Source: Gammaproteobacteria bacterium
GTDB taxonomy: Bacteria > Pseudomonadota > Gammaproteobacteria > HK1
NCBI GenBank assembly: GCA_022824305.1
Contig: JAJEAD010000086.1
Coordinates: 1 to 60,341 of the forward strand
Direction of reading: 5' to 3'
Length of the DNA stretch: 60,341 nt
The position numbers were made by a program, and so were the translations under genes. This document shows, one piece after another, positions 1 to 7,899 of this stretch (position 1 is its first letter; every line of letters begins with the position of its first letter). The notes under the pieces are model-generated. The model was not told where the DNA came from. It saw only the letters and a list, made by a program, of their open reading frames with translations, and did no database searches.

Positions 1-1
1 G

Positions 2-370
2 ACCGACGGCTACTGGTCCGACGTGTGGCTCAAGCACCCCTGGAGCGCTTCCTTCTGGAGCGGCCGGCCCACCGAGGACTGGATGTTCACGCAGGCCTAC
101 GGGGCCGAGTCCAACTGGAACGAGACCTACTGGAAGCACGATCGCTTCAACATGCTGCTCCGGGAGGCACGGGCGGAGCTCGATGAGGCCAAGCGGCGCG
201 ACATGTACGGAGAGATGCAGCTCATCTGCCGCGACGAGGGCGGAGCGGTCATCCCGCTCTTCGCGAGCTGGATCAGCGCCCACAACGAGAAGGTCATGCA
301 CCCCGAAGCGGTGGCGGGCAACTGGGCGATGGACGGTTACAAGTTCCTCCAGCGCTGGTGGTTCGCCTGA
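2..370 (+). CDS. ABC transporter substrate-binding protein, family 5 (C-terminal part)
   Basis: The reading frame is open from the window edge and ends at TGA 368-370, so only about the last 122 residues are present. They read like the end of a peptide/nickel/opine-type periplasmic binding protein (SBP_bac_5): a WSDVWL segment, a run about workers returning copies of the ligand chamber (EARAELDEAKRRDMYGEM), then a terminal GGAVIPLFASW strand and a KFLQRWWFA end. Such proteins capture oligopeptides or similar solutes in the periplasm and feed a Dpp/Opp-type permease. The ligand cannot be told from this fragment. The rest of the operon would lie to the left, outside the window. Confidence 0.8.
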   Translation, partial: TDGYWSDVWLKHPWSASFWSGRPTEDWMFTQAYGAESNWNETYWKHDRFNMLLREARAELDEAKRRDMYGEMQLICRDEGGAVIPLFASWISAHNEKVMHPEAVAGNWAMDGYKFLQRWWFA

Positions 371-519
371 GCGTCTTCCACGCCGCATGAAGCCGGACAA
401 GGCCGCCTCCGCCTGGAGGCGGCCGGCCCGGGCATCGACCCGGCTCTCCTGGTCGGAGCGCCCGCGCGCCATTGAAGTGCCGGGTTCCCAGGCCGCGGGC
501 GGTGGCGTCCACCGCCATG

Positions 520-630
520 CTGGTACCTTTGCACAGTGAACCTGACCGGTACACGCGACGCAGACAAGACCACGGCGAAGTCCAAGCGATTGATTTGAAA
601 TCGGTCATAATCACTGTGCAAAGGTACCAG
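520..630. repeat. MITE-like element with 20-bp perfect terminal inverted repeats
   Basis: CTGGTACCTTTGCACAGTGA at 520-539 is repeated as its exact reverse complement at 611-630, enclosing 71 bp with no credible ORF. The size (111 bp) and perfect outer repeats resemble a miniature inverted-repeat element or a solo pair of insertion-sequence ends. I see no clear target-site duplication outside the repeats and cannot assign an IS family. It lies in the 315-bp gap between the binding-protein gene and the stop of the convergent aldo/keto reductase, so it could also act as a bidirectional RNA hairpin. I see no other feature in that gap. Confidence 0.6.
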
Positions 631-685
631 TGACCGGCCCGCCCTCCCGACGACGGCCGCGGGAAGGCACTGAGCCGGCAGGAAT

Positions 686-1681
686 CTACTCGACCGCGGG
701 ATGCCGCTCGCGCTTCGGAACCTCACTCCACGGCCCGGTGAAGCCGGGGGTGGAGGGCTGACCGGGAGGGGACACGGACGAGACGAACGCCTCGTCCTCC
801 TCGTCGAGACGCAGCCCAACCGCGCCCACGTAGTCCGTCCACTGGGCCGCGGTGCGCGGGCCGGCGATCGCGCTCGCGACGTCGGCGTTGTCGATGGCCC
901 AGCGGGTCGCGAACTGCGCCGGCTTCATCCCGCGGCGTTCCGCGTGATCCGCGATGCGCCGGGCGGCATCGACGCTGCCTTCGTGAAACTCGACCTTCGA
1001 GAACTGGGTGTCGCCTCTCGCTCCCCGGGCGTCGTCACCGGGCGTGCCGCGGTACTTGCCCGTCAACATCCCACCCGCGAGGGGGCTGTAGATCGCGGCC
1101 CCGATACCGAAGTGTCGTGCGGCCGGCAGGACCTCGACCTCGGCGATCCGGTTCAGGATGTTGTAGTAGGGCTGACAGATGACCGGCGGCGGCACCCCGA
1201 GGCACCGGCAGCGGTGGATCATGTCCGCCATTTCCCAGCCCGCGTAGTTGCTCACGCTGAAGTAGCGCGCCTTGCCCTTCGCCATGAGCTCGCCGAGGGT
1301 TTCCAGCGTCTCGTCGATCTCCGTCTCGGGGTCGGGCTGGTGCAGGTAGTAGATGTCCACGCAGTCGATCCGCAGGCGCCGTCGGCTCCCTTCCATCGCC
1401 GCCAGCAGGGCCCGGCGCGCGAGCCCGCCTCGGCCCCCGCTCGCCGCCCCGGCCTTGGTCGCCACCACCCATCGCTCCCGATCCCCGGCGATCGCGGCCC
1501 CGACGATGCGTTCCGACTCCCCGTCCGCATACACGTCGGCGGTGTCGATGAAGTTGACGCTCGCCTCGCGGGCCGCCTCGATGATGCGAAGCGCCTCCCC
1601 TTGCGGTGTCGGCCCCCCGAACATCCATGCCCCGAGGCAGAGCACGGACACATCCAGATCGGCGATTCGGCGGTACTCCAT
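686..1681 (-). CDS. aldo/keto reductase
   Basis: A 331-residue NADPH-dependent oxidoreductase of the AKR superfamily (YghZ/Kv-beta-like shape), probably cytoplasmic and acting on aldehydes or ketones. The tetrad can be followed: Asp and Tyr in FIDTADVYADGES (about residue 50), Lys in VVATKAG, and His in YYLHQPDPETEID. The later GIGAAIYSPLAGGMLTGKYRG and FATRWAIDNADVASAIAG segments are the usual cofactor-side loops. The start was set at the ATG giving MEYRRIADLDVSVLCLG, the normal family N-terminus; the frame remains open upstream but that extension overlaps the divergent acetyltransferase. Substrate unknown. Confidence 0.9.
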   Translation of the reverse strand: MEYRRIADLDVSVLCLGAWMFGGPTPQGEALRIIEAAREASVNFIDTADVYADGESERIVGAAIAGDRERWVVATKAGAASGGRGGLARRALLAAMEGSRRRLRIDCVDIYYLHQPDPETEIDETLETLGELMAKGKARYFSVSNYAGWEMADMIHRCRCLGVPPPVICQPYYNILNRIAEVEVLPAARHFGIGAAIYSPLAGGMLTGKYRGTPGDDARGARGDTQFSKVEFHEGSVDAARRIADHAERRGMKPAQFATRWAIDNADVASAIAGPRTAAQWTDYVGAVGLRLDEEDEAFVSSVSPPGQPSTPGFTGPWSEVPKRERHPAVE

Positions 1682-1819
1682 CTGCACGGTCTTCCCATTG
1701 TCCGGCGCGTATCCTCCGCGGCGGGGCCGGCGTTTACAATCCACCGGGCCTTCGGTCGAGGGCGGGCTCGAGGTCCGGAATCGAATGGCAAGGGCCCCGG
1801 ATTGGAGGACCAACGACAG

Positions 1820-2326
1820 ATGATCCGTGACTGCCGGCCCGTCGAGCGCGCGCGCATCCACTACATCATCAACGATGCGGCGGTCGCCTATCGCGGCGTC
1901 ATCCCCGACGATCGGTGGCACGAGCCCTACATGAGCGAGGAGGAGCTGGATGGCGAGATCGCGGCCGGAGTCCGCTTTCTCGGCTGGTACGCGCCCGGCG
2001 ACGTTCTCCTCGGCGTGATGGGCGCGCAGGATGTGCAGGACGTGACCCTGATTCGTCACGCCTATGTGTTGAGCGCGGAGCGCCGCCGCGGCATCGGTTC
2101 CGACCTGATCGAAGCGCTGATGCAGTCGGCGCAACGCCCGCTCCTGGTCGGGACCTGGGCGGCGGCGAGCTGGGCGATCGCCTTCTACGAACGGCACGGC
2201 TTCCGGGTCGTTGCGGATACGGAAGCCTTGCTGAAGCGCTACTGGAACATCCCCGACCGCCAGATCGAGACCTCGGTGGTGCTGGCGGACCGGCGATGGT
2301 TCGCGACGACGTTCCACCCTCGGTAG
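1820..2326 (+). CDS. GNAT family N-acetyltransferase
   Basis: A 168-residue acetyltransferase. The acetyl-CoA binding signature is RRRGIGSDLIEALM (about residue 90), preceded by the beta-4 strand HAYVLSAE and followed by AIAFYERHGFRVVADTEALL. The start ATG follows a GGAGG at short distance and gives MIRDCRPVERARIHYIIND, a typical GNAT N-terminus. It diverges from the aldo/keto reductase across 138 bp that must hold both promoters. The C-terminal RQIETSVVLADRRW motif is common in GNATs acting on small molecules. The acceptor substrate is not predictable. Confidence 0.9.
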   Translation: MIRDCRPVERARIHYIINDAAVAYRGVIPDDRWHEPYMSEEELDGEIAAGVRFLGWYAPGDVLLGVMGAQDVQDVTLIRHAYVLSAERRRGIGSDLIEALMQSAQRPLLVGTWAAASWAIAFYERHGFRVVADTEALLKRYWNIPDRQIETSVVLADRRWFATTFHPR

Positions 2327-2363
2327 TGTGGTGAACGAAAGCCCCGGCGGGCAGGCGGGGGAC

Positions 2364-3326
2364 TCAGCGCAGGCCTTCGACCACCGGCGCGAGCTGCTCG
2401 ATGCCGATCGTTCCCGGCGGATCGATGAGGCTGATGGTGAGGAGGTCCGTGCCGATCGCCTCGAATTCCCGGGCGAACTCGATCAGCTCGTCCACGCTCC
2501 CGGCGCGCGCCTCCCGCGTCATGCCCTCCTGCACGAAGCGGGCGATCCCGTTGGCGTCCGCGAGCGCACCCTTCGCATCGAGCGCCATGGTTGTCGCCGC
2601 CCCCCGCTCGAGCGTTCCACGCTCTCGACCGGCGGCGCCGCAGGCCGCGTCGAGCGCTTCGAAGCGCTGCGCCACCGTGCCCGGGTCGAGATGGAAGTCG
2701 GCGTCGTAGATGTCCGCATAGGTGGCCGCCAGGCGCATCATCCGCGGCTTCTGCGCCCCGATCAGGATCGGCGGCCCCTGCGGGCGCGGCCCGCGCGGCG
2801 TGATCTCGCAGTCGCGCGCGGTGTAGAAGTTCCCCTGGAAGTCCACGTGCCCGTTGCGGAGCAGGGCGGAGATGATCTGCAGCGCCTCCTCCAGTCGCCC
2901 CACCCGCCGGTCGTAGGGAAAGCCGAATGCGTGATACTCGGGCTCGTGCCAGCCGGCGCCGATGCCGAGCACGAGACGGCCCGCGCTCACCTCGTCCAGG
3001 GTGACCGCCATCTTCGCGAGCAGGGCCGGGTTGCGGAAGCTGTTGCAGGCGACGAAGGGTCCGAGCTCGATGCGCTGCGTCGCTTCCGCGAGCGCGGCGA
3101 GCAGCGTCCAGGCTTCCCATATCCCGCAGGTCTTTCCCGCCGGCATCTCCACCTGCACGTCGTTGTCCGCGGGCGACTCGCGAAAGAGCAGATGATCGGG
3201 CACGAACAGGACATCGAAACCGATCCCCTCGGCCACCTGCGCCATTTCCCGGAGCTCGGGCCAGCGCGGGGTTCGGTCGCCGGCCAGCGCTCCCGAACCG
3301 ATTTGCAGCATCAGTCCCAGCTTCAT
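2364..3326 (-). CDS. LLM-class flavin/F420-dependent oxidoreductase
   Basis: A 320-residue luciferase-like monooxygenase with a TIM-barrel fold. It begins MKLGLMLQIGSGALAG and contains DVLFVPDHLLF, an ELGPFVACNSFRNPALLAKM strand, and LGIGAGWHEPEYHAFGFPYD, all typical of the family; the last is the phosphate and deazaflavin or flavin contact loop. The start was chosen at the ATG preceded by GGAGGGAGT; a longer open frame upstream has atypical sequence and would run into the toxin-antitoxin promoter. It is convergent with the GNAT gene. FMN versus F420 use cannot be decided here; a proteobacterial host makes FMN plausible. Confidence 0.88.
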   Translation of the reverse strand: MKLGLMLQIGSGALAGDRTPRWPELREMAQVAEGIGFDVLFVPDHLLFRESPADNDVQVEMPAGKTCGIWEAWTLLAALAEATQRIELGPFVACNSFRNPALLAKMAVTLDEVSAGRLVLGIGAGWHEPEYHAFGFPYDRRVGRLEEALQIISALLRNGHVDFQGNFYTARDCEITPRGPRPQGPPILIGAQKPRMMRLAATYADIYDADFHLDPGTVAQRFEALDAACGAAGRERGTLERGAATTMALDAKGALADANGIARFVQEGMTREARAGSVDELIEFAREFEAIGTDLLTISLIDPPGTIGIEQLAPVVEGLR

Positions 3327-3510
3327 GACCACTCCCTCCGGCTCGGGCTTCGCCCCGCCGGTCCGATTGTGGCACTCACCCGGCGCAGGAGGAAACACGC
3401 GCGGTCGCGGCGGCCGGCTCCGTGCCGTGCTCGCACGAATGCGGCAGGGGACCACACTCTCGCACCGGAGCGCATATGGGCCATTTGCTCCTGACACCGG
3501 CGCACCTTGT

Positions 3511-3549
3511 GTGTTGACATTGTGCGCAACGTATGCACAACATCAACAC
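3511..3549. promoter_or_regulatory. promoter and palindromic operator of the toxin-antitoxin pair
   Basis: GTGTTGACATTGTGC at 3511-3525 mirrors GCACAACATCAACAC at 3535-3549, with two central mismatches and a 9-bp spacer. TTGACA at 3514-3519 is a consensus -35, and CAACAT 18 bp later is a weak -10. A dyad covering the core promoter directly before a ribbon-helix-helix antitoxin gene is the usual layout for autorepression by the antitoxin or antitoxin-toxin complex. The dyad also covers the first possible ATG of the antitoxin frame (3533), which argues that translation begins further down. Confidence 0.65.
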
Positions 3550-3562
3550 ACTATCTGGCACC

Positions 3563-3859
3563 ATGAGACTCGATATGGCCAGCCTCGAACGCGCCTCTTC
3601 CACGGAAACGATCAATCTGCGCGCTTCGGCGGAGCAGAAGGCGCTGATCGATCGTGCGGCCCGGCGCCTCGGCAAGTCGCGTACCGAGTTTATGCTCGAC
3701 ACGATGCGGGAAGCGGCCGAGAACGTGTTGCTCGATCAGCGTCTGTTCAGTGTCGACGAGGCAACGTTCTCCGCTTTCGAAGCTATGCTCGATGCTCCGA
3801 TCGAGGCAGGCGGCGCCCTGCGCCGGACGCTGTCGGCGTCTGCACCTTGGGACCGCTGA
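3563..3859 (+). CDS. DUF1778 antitoxin, TacA-type
   Basis: A ribbon-helix-helix antitoxin of about 98 residues. The DNA-binding strand is TETINLRASAEQKALIDRAA, followed by LGKSRTEFMLDTMREAAENV, a near match to the TacA/DUF1778 pattern of an RHH domain, and then the toxin-binding tail LFSVDEATFSAFEAMLDAP. The frame is open from an ATG at 3533, but that codon sits inside the operator, so 3563 (or ATG 3575) is preferred; no clear Shine-Dalgarno is seen. The stop is 10 bp before the toxin start. It probably binds its own operator and neutralises the acetyltransferase toxin. Confidence 0.88.
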   Translation: MRLDMASLERASSTETINLRASAEQKALIDRAARRLGKSRTEFMLDTMREAAENVLLDQRLFSVDEATFSAFEAMLDAPIEAGGALRRTLSASAPWDR

Positions 3860-3869
3860 GCGCACTGGC

Positions 3870-4370
3870 ATGTCGCTGGCGGCGCCGGAGCCGATCAGAC
3901 CCGATCATGATCTGACCAGCTTCGACAGCGGCCAGCCGACACTTGACACGTGGTTGGCATCGCGCGTTCTGAAGAACGAACGGGGCGGTGGTTCGCGCAC
4001 CTATGTCGTCTGCGAGAAGGACAGGGTCGTTGCCTACTACTGCCTCGCGACAGGCTCGGTCGTGCATGGAGCGGCGCCGGGCAACATCCGTCGCAACATG
4101 CCGGATCCGATCCCGGTCATGCTCGTGGGCCGTCTCGCGGTTGACCGGTCTCATCAGGGCAGGGGAATCGCCCGCGCCCTGGTGCGAGACGCCATTCTTC
4201 GCACTTTGAACGCCGCCGAGATCGCCGGGATGAGAGCGCTACTGGTGCATGCTCTTGATGACACGGCCGCGGCGTTCTATCGACACGTGGGATTTGTGGA
4301 CTCACCGGTCGATCCCCTGGTACTGATGCTGCCCTTGGCGAGCGCCCGCAAAGCGCTCGACCTCCCGTAG
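3870..4370 (+). CDS. GNAT toxin, TacT-type
   Basis: A 166-residue acetyltransferase of the TacT/AtaT group, whose members acetylate aminoacyl-tRNA and stop translation. Visible features are SFDSGQPTLDTWL near residue 20, which is characteristic of these toxins, the acetyl-CoA loop HQGRGIARALVRDAI, and the conserved Tyr in AAAFYRHVGF. The length matches the family. It follows the DUF1778 gene at 10 bp in the usual antitoxin-toxin order and shares its promoter. No truncation or lost motif is seen, so the module should be functional. Which tRNA it would target cannot be read from sequence. Confidence 0.9.
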   Translation: MSLAAPEPIRPDHDLTSFDSGQPTLDTWLASRVLKNERGGGSRTYVVCEKDRVVAYYCLATGSVVHGAAPGNIRRNMPDPIPVMLVGRLAVDRSHQGRGIARALVRDAILRTLNAAEIAGMRALLVHALDDTAAAFYRHVGFVDSPVDPLVLMLPLASARKALDLP

Positions 4371-4460
4371 CCCGTCCGACGCGGAGCTCCGCACCATCGA
4401 GTTGCCGCGCACCTTGCAGGTATGGGCATACCGGCTCCGAGAATCGGTGAGGAATTGCCC

Positions 4461-5534
4461 TTAGTCGGCGCTCAAGTCCGACCAGAGCCGGTCCGCCCCC
4501 GCCGCCGCCACCCGCCGGCCGAGCTCGTCCGCCCACTCGGCTTCGGGTCCGAAGTCGTCGCGCCAGGACCACAGGCGGCGCGTGCGGTGCTGCAGGCTGT
4601 ACTCACGGGTGAACCCGATCGCGCCATGAACCTGGTGGGCGATCGCCGCGCCGCTGCCCGCCGCCTCCCCCGTGCGAATCTTGGCTGCCGCCACCGCGCG
4701 AAAGGCGCGTTCGTCGGCGGCGCCGAAGCGCGCGATGGCAGAGGCCGCAGCATCCGCCGCCGCGCCGGCCGCCGCCGCCTCGCCCGCGAGCATCGCCAGG
4801 TTGTGCTGCACTGCCTGGAACCTGGCGATGGGGCGGCCGAACTGGCTGCGATCGCCCGCGTAGCCGAGCGACTGCTCGAGCGCCGCCTCCAGGGCGCCGG
4901 CGATCTGCTGGGCACGCAGGGCCGCGCCCATCCGGCGCTGAGCGAGATCGAAATCCTCGGGCAGATCCGCAATCGCGTCCGGGATCAGATCGTCGAGGTA
5001 CACGTCGTCCAGGGGCTCCCCGGCGAGACTGGAGCCGTGCTCGACGCGATCGCGGCGCCGGTCCGCGTCGAGCTCGAGCATCGCCATCGCCGCGCTGTCG
5101 TCCCTCCTGGCGACGAGGACGAGTGCCCTCGCACGGGAGGCGAAGGGCACTCCGCGCAGCACTCCGGACAGCCGGCCCGTTGAGTTGAGCTCGGGCGCGC
5201 CGTCGCTGCGGGTGGGCGCGGCGCACAAGGGACCGGGCAGCGCGTCCATCCCGGATTTGGACAGGGTCCACCCCGCGAGCAGCGTCTCCGCGAGCGGCAC
5301 CGGAGCCGCGTAGCGCGCGGCGACCCGCACGATCCCGAACCCGTCCGCGAGGCTCGCGCCGGCGCCGCCCTGCGTCTCCGACACCCACGCGAGCGGCAGG
5401 CCGGCCGCCTCCAGGGTGTCCCACAACGCTTTCGGCCACTCTCCCCGCTCCGCACGTTCCACCACCTCGGGCGTGCAGTGCTCCTCGAGCATTCGCGTGA
5501 GGGTTTCGACCAGCAGCGGGTCGCCCGCGCTCAC
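4461..5534 (-). CDS. acyl-CoA dehydrogenase family protein
   Basis: A 357-residue flavoprotein of the acyl-CoA dehydrogenase fold. The helical N-terminal part includes AGLPLAWVSETQGGAG; the C-terminal four-helix domain shows YAGDRSQFGRPIARFQAVQH and QVHGAIGFTREYSLQHRTRR, the FAD-contacting segments. The middle beta domain is degenerate and short, as in many actinobacterial or steroid-pathway partner subunits that work as heteromers. Its start codon overlaps the stop of the preceding enoyl-CoA hydratase gene by four bases (ATGA), so the two are translationally coupled. A second, more canonical acyl-CoA dehydrogenase lies upstream in the same run. Substrate unknown. Confidence 0.88.
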   Translation of the reverse strand: MSAGDPLLVETLTRMLEEHCTPEVVERAERGEWPKALWDTLEAAGLPLAWVSETQGGAGASLADGFGIVRVAARYAAPVPLAETLLAGWTLSKSGMDALPGPLCAAPTRSDGAPELNSTGRLSGVLRGVPFASRARALVLVARRDDSAAMAMLELDADRRRDRVEHGSSLAGEPLDDVYLDDLIPDAIADLPEDFDLAQRRMGAALRAQQIAGALEAALEQSLGYAGDRSQFGRPIARFQAVQHNLAMLAGEAAAAGAAADAAASAIARFGAADERAFRAVAAAKIRTGEAAGSGAAIAHQVHGAIGFTREYSLQHRTRRLWSWRDDFGPEAEWADELGRRVAAAGADRLWSDLSAD

Positions 5535-6319
5535 CGGCCGGCGAACCTCGGCGGGCGACGCTCTTCCATCGCCTGCACGCCCTCCGCGAAGTCCTCGCTG
5601 CGGCGCAGTCGGCCCTGCTCGGCGAGCTCGTGGTCGGTGGCCCGCGCGATCTCATCGGCGAGGCCGGCGCGCTGGGTGGCCCGGATCGCCTGCACCGCGA
5701 GCGGGGCCGACTGCGCGATCTCGCCGGCAAGCTCCCGCGCCCGTTCGCGCACCCGCTCGCGAGGCGCCAGCTCCTCGGCGAGACCGAGCCGGTACGCCTC
5801 CGCCCCGTTCACCCGACGACCCGTGAGCAGGAGCAGCTCGGCCTGCGCCGTGCCGATCAGCCTGGGCAGGGTCACCGACAGGCCGAAGCCCTGGTGAAAG
5901 CCGAGCCGCGAGAAGTTGGCCGAGAAGCGCGCCTCTTCGCAGGTGACGCGGAAGTCGGCGGAGAGGGCGAGTCCGAGACCGCCGCCGACCGCGGCCCCCT
6001 GCACCGCCGCCACCACCGGCTTGCCGGCGCGAAAGAGCCTGACTGCCTCGACGTAGAGGTTGCCGGCCTGTGATTCGAGGCGTTCCTCGGACCATGTCTC
6101 GCGTGCCTGCAGGTTCGCGCCGGCGCAGAAGTGCTTGCCTTCCGAGCACAGCACGATGGCGCGGCACTGCGGGTCCCGGTCGAGGGACTCGTACACGTCG
6201 GCGAGCGCCCGCATCAACCAGTAGTCGAAGAAGTTGTTGGGCGGGCGGTGGATCTCCACCGTCGCCACGTGCGCGTCGACGGAGACCGAGATGTCGCCCG
6301 CTGCGTCGTTGTCGCTCAT
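5531..6319 (-). CDS. enoyl-CoA hydratase/isomerase family protein
   Basis: A 262-residue crotonase-fold enzyme. The oxyanion-hole elements are HFCAGANLQAR (about residue 63) and AAVQGAAVGGGLGLALSADF (about residue 105). The position corresponding to the first catalytic Glu lies in the SANFSRLGFHQGFGLS region, where the usual acidic residue appears replaced, so it may be an isomerase or hydrolase rather than a classical hydratase. The start gives MSDNDAAGDISVSV; the frame runs further upstream without family similarity. It is followed directly by the acyl-CoA dehydrogenase with a 4-bp overlap. Likely role: beta-oxidation of an unusual acyl-CoA. Confidence 0.88.
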   Translation of the reverse strand: MSDNDAAGDISVSVDAHVATVEIHRPPNNFFDYWLMRALADVYESLDRDPQCRAIVLCSEGKHFCAGANLQARETWSEERLESQAGNLYVEAVRLFRAGKPVVAAVQGAAVGGGLGLALSADFRVTCEEARFSANFSRLGFHQGFGLSVTLPRLIGTAQAELLLLTGRRVNGAEAYRLGLAEELAPRERVRERARELAGEIAQSAPLAVQAIRATQRAGLADEIARATDHELAEQGRLRRSEDFAEGVQAMEERRPPRFAGR

Positions 6320-6426
6320 CGATAGGGGTCTCGCTTTGGGCTCGGGCGCCGGGGAGGAGCAGGGGATCTTACGCTCGACGACGTGCGCATCGACGATGCT
6401 CACCCCTTCTCCGCGCCGGTGCGCAT

Positions 6427-7851
6427 TCAAGGCGTCGTCCCGGGCAGCGAATCGAGGAACTCCCGGTACTCGACGAGCGCCGCGAGCGCGTTGGCCGCGT
6501 CGTGTCCGCTCGCGAAGCAGGGGAAGTCCGCCGAGGCGAGCGCGCGCACCGCTTCCGGGTTCGCCCGCGTATAGGCGCTGAACAGAATGGGCTTGTCGGA
6601 CCTTGCCCCGAGACATTTCAGGGCGTCGATCTCGGCGGTGATGAGATCGGAGCGGACCATCGAGCACGACACCACCACCGCGTCGACCGCGTCCGATGCC
6701 GCGAGCAACTCGAGGGGCTTCGCGTAGCCATGCTCGAACAGGCCCTGTGCGGTGAGGTCGACGGGGTTGGCGGTCGAGGCGTAGCTCGGCAGGCGCTCGT
6801 CGAGGCGGGCGCGGGTGGCGGCGTCGATCGGGCCAACCTCGAGCCCCGCGTCCACGCAGGCGTCAGCGGCCCAGATCCCCGCTCCGCCCGATGTGGTGAG
6901 CACCGCCGTGCGCCGGCCTCGCGGCAAGCGGTCGTGGAAGTACGACAGGGCGGCGGCGGCGTTCAGCATGCGATCCGCGTCCGGGAAGCTGAGCGCCCCG
7001 TGGGCCCGGAACATCGCTTCGTAGGCGGAGTGAGACCCCGTGATCGAGGCGGTATGCGACAGCGCCGCCCGGGCCGCCGCGTCGGATCGACCGACCTTGG
7101 TCACTATGAGCGCCTTTCTCGCGCGTGCCGCGCGCGCCGCGAGCGGCGCGAAGCGCTCCGCATCCCGCAAGCCTTCGATGAACATCATCACCACTCCGGT
7201 CGCGGGATCCGAGACCAGGTGCTCCAGCACATCGAGAGTGGAGAGTCCCGCCTCGTTGCCGGTGCTCACCACGTAGCTGAAGGGCAGGCAGCGCGGGCGG
7301 CCACGGTCGTAGAACGAGAAGCCGATCCCGCCGCTCTGGGAGATCACCGCGACGCCGCGGGCGCGCTTCCCCGGCGCAGAGGGGGGAGCGCCGTCCGCCA
7401 GCACGGGACTGAAGCTCGCGCGCAACGGCAGGGCGGCGTTGAGAAAACCCTCGCCGTTGGGACCGAGCACCGCCATGTCATGGCGCTCGGCAAGGGCGGT
7501 GACGCGCTCCTGGCGGGCGCGTCCTTCCGCGCCGCGCTCCTCGGCGAAGCCGGAGCTGATGATCACCGCCGCGCGCGTGCCGCCCTCACCGCACGCCTCG
7601 AGCACGTCTGCGACGTAGCGGGCCGGCACCGTTATGATCGCGAGATCCACGGCTCGCGGCAGGTCCGCGACGCTGCGGTAGCAGGAGAGCCCCCGGATCG
7701 CGCGGTGGCTCCGGCTGATCGCGTACACCGTGCCGGGGTACCCGCCGTCGAGCACTGCGCTGACCATTCGCCCGCGGATGGCGTGCGGGTCCGGCGAAGC
7801 GCCGACCAGCGCGATGGAGCGCGGAGAGAACAACGCGTCCAGACTGGGCAT
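6427..7851 (-). CDS. NDP-forming acyl-CoA synthetase, alpha-type (CoA-binding) protein
   Basis: A 474-residue protein with the CoA-binding Rossmann domain (SIALVGASPDP near residue 12), then two succinyl-CoA ligase-like domains including VAVISQSGGIGFSF and the segment ALSHTASITGSHSAYEAMF, whose His (about residue 260) matches the phosphohistidine of AcdA-type enzymes. Many bacterial homologues are about 700 residues with an ATP-grasp beta domain fused at the C-terminus; here that domain is absent and no separate beta gene is next to it. It may need a beta subunit encoded elsewhere. It lies between two acyl-CoA dehydrogenase genes and would activate or release the acid of that pathway. Confidence 0.85.
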   Translation of the reverse strand: MPSLDALFSPRSIALVGASPDPHAIRGRMVSAVLDGGYPGTVYAISRSHRAIRGLSCYRSVADLPRAVDLAIITVPARYVADVLEACGEGGTRAAVIISSGFAEERGAEGRARQERVTALAERHDMAVLGPNGEGFLNAALPLRASFSPVLADGAPPSAPGKRARGVAVISQSGGIGFSFYDRGRPRCLPFSYVVSTGNEAGLSTLDVLEHLVSDPATGVVMMFIEGLRDAERFAPLAARAARARKALIVTKVGRSDAAARAALSHTASITGSHSAYEAMFRAHGALSFPDADRMLNAAAALSYFHDRLPRGRRTAVLTTSGGAGIWAADACVDAGLEVGPIDAATRARLDERLPSYASTANPVDLTAQGLFEHGYAKPLELLAASDAVDAVVVSCSMVRSDLITAEIDALKCLGARSDKPILFSAYTRANPEAVRALASADFPCFASGHDAANALAALVEYREFLDSLPGTTP

Positions 7852-7899
7852 GACGGGTTCCGAAGCGGGCGGCGCCGACTACCGACTTCCGCCGACGCG

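Noticed and set aside
4381..4392. GCGGAGCTCCGC palindrome after the toxin gene
   Set aside because: A 12-bp palindrome in GC-rich DNA is likely by chance, with no T tract or partner element.
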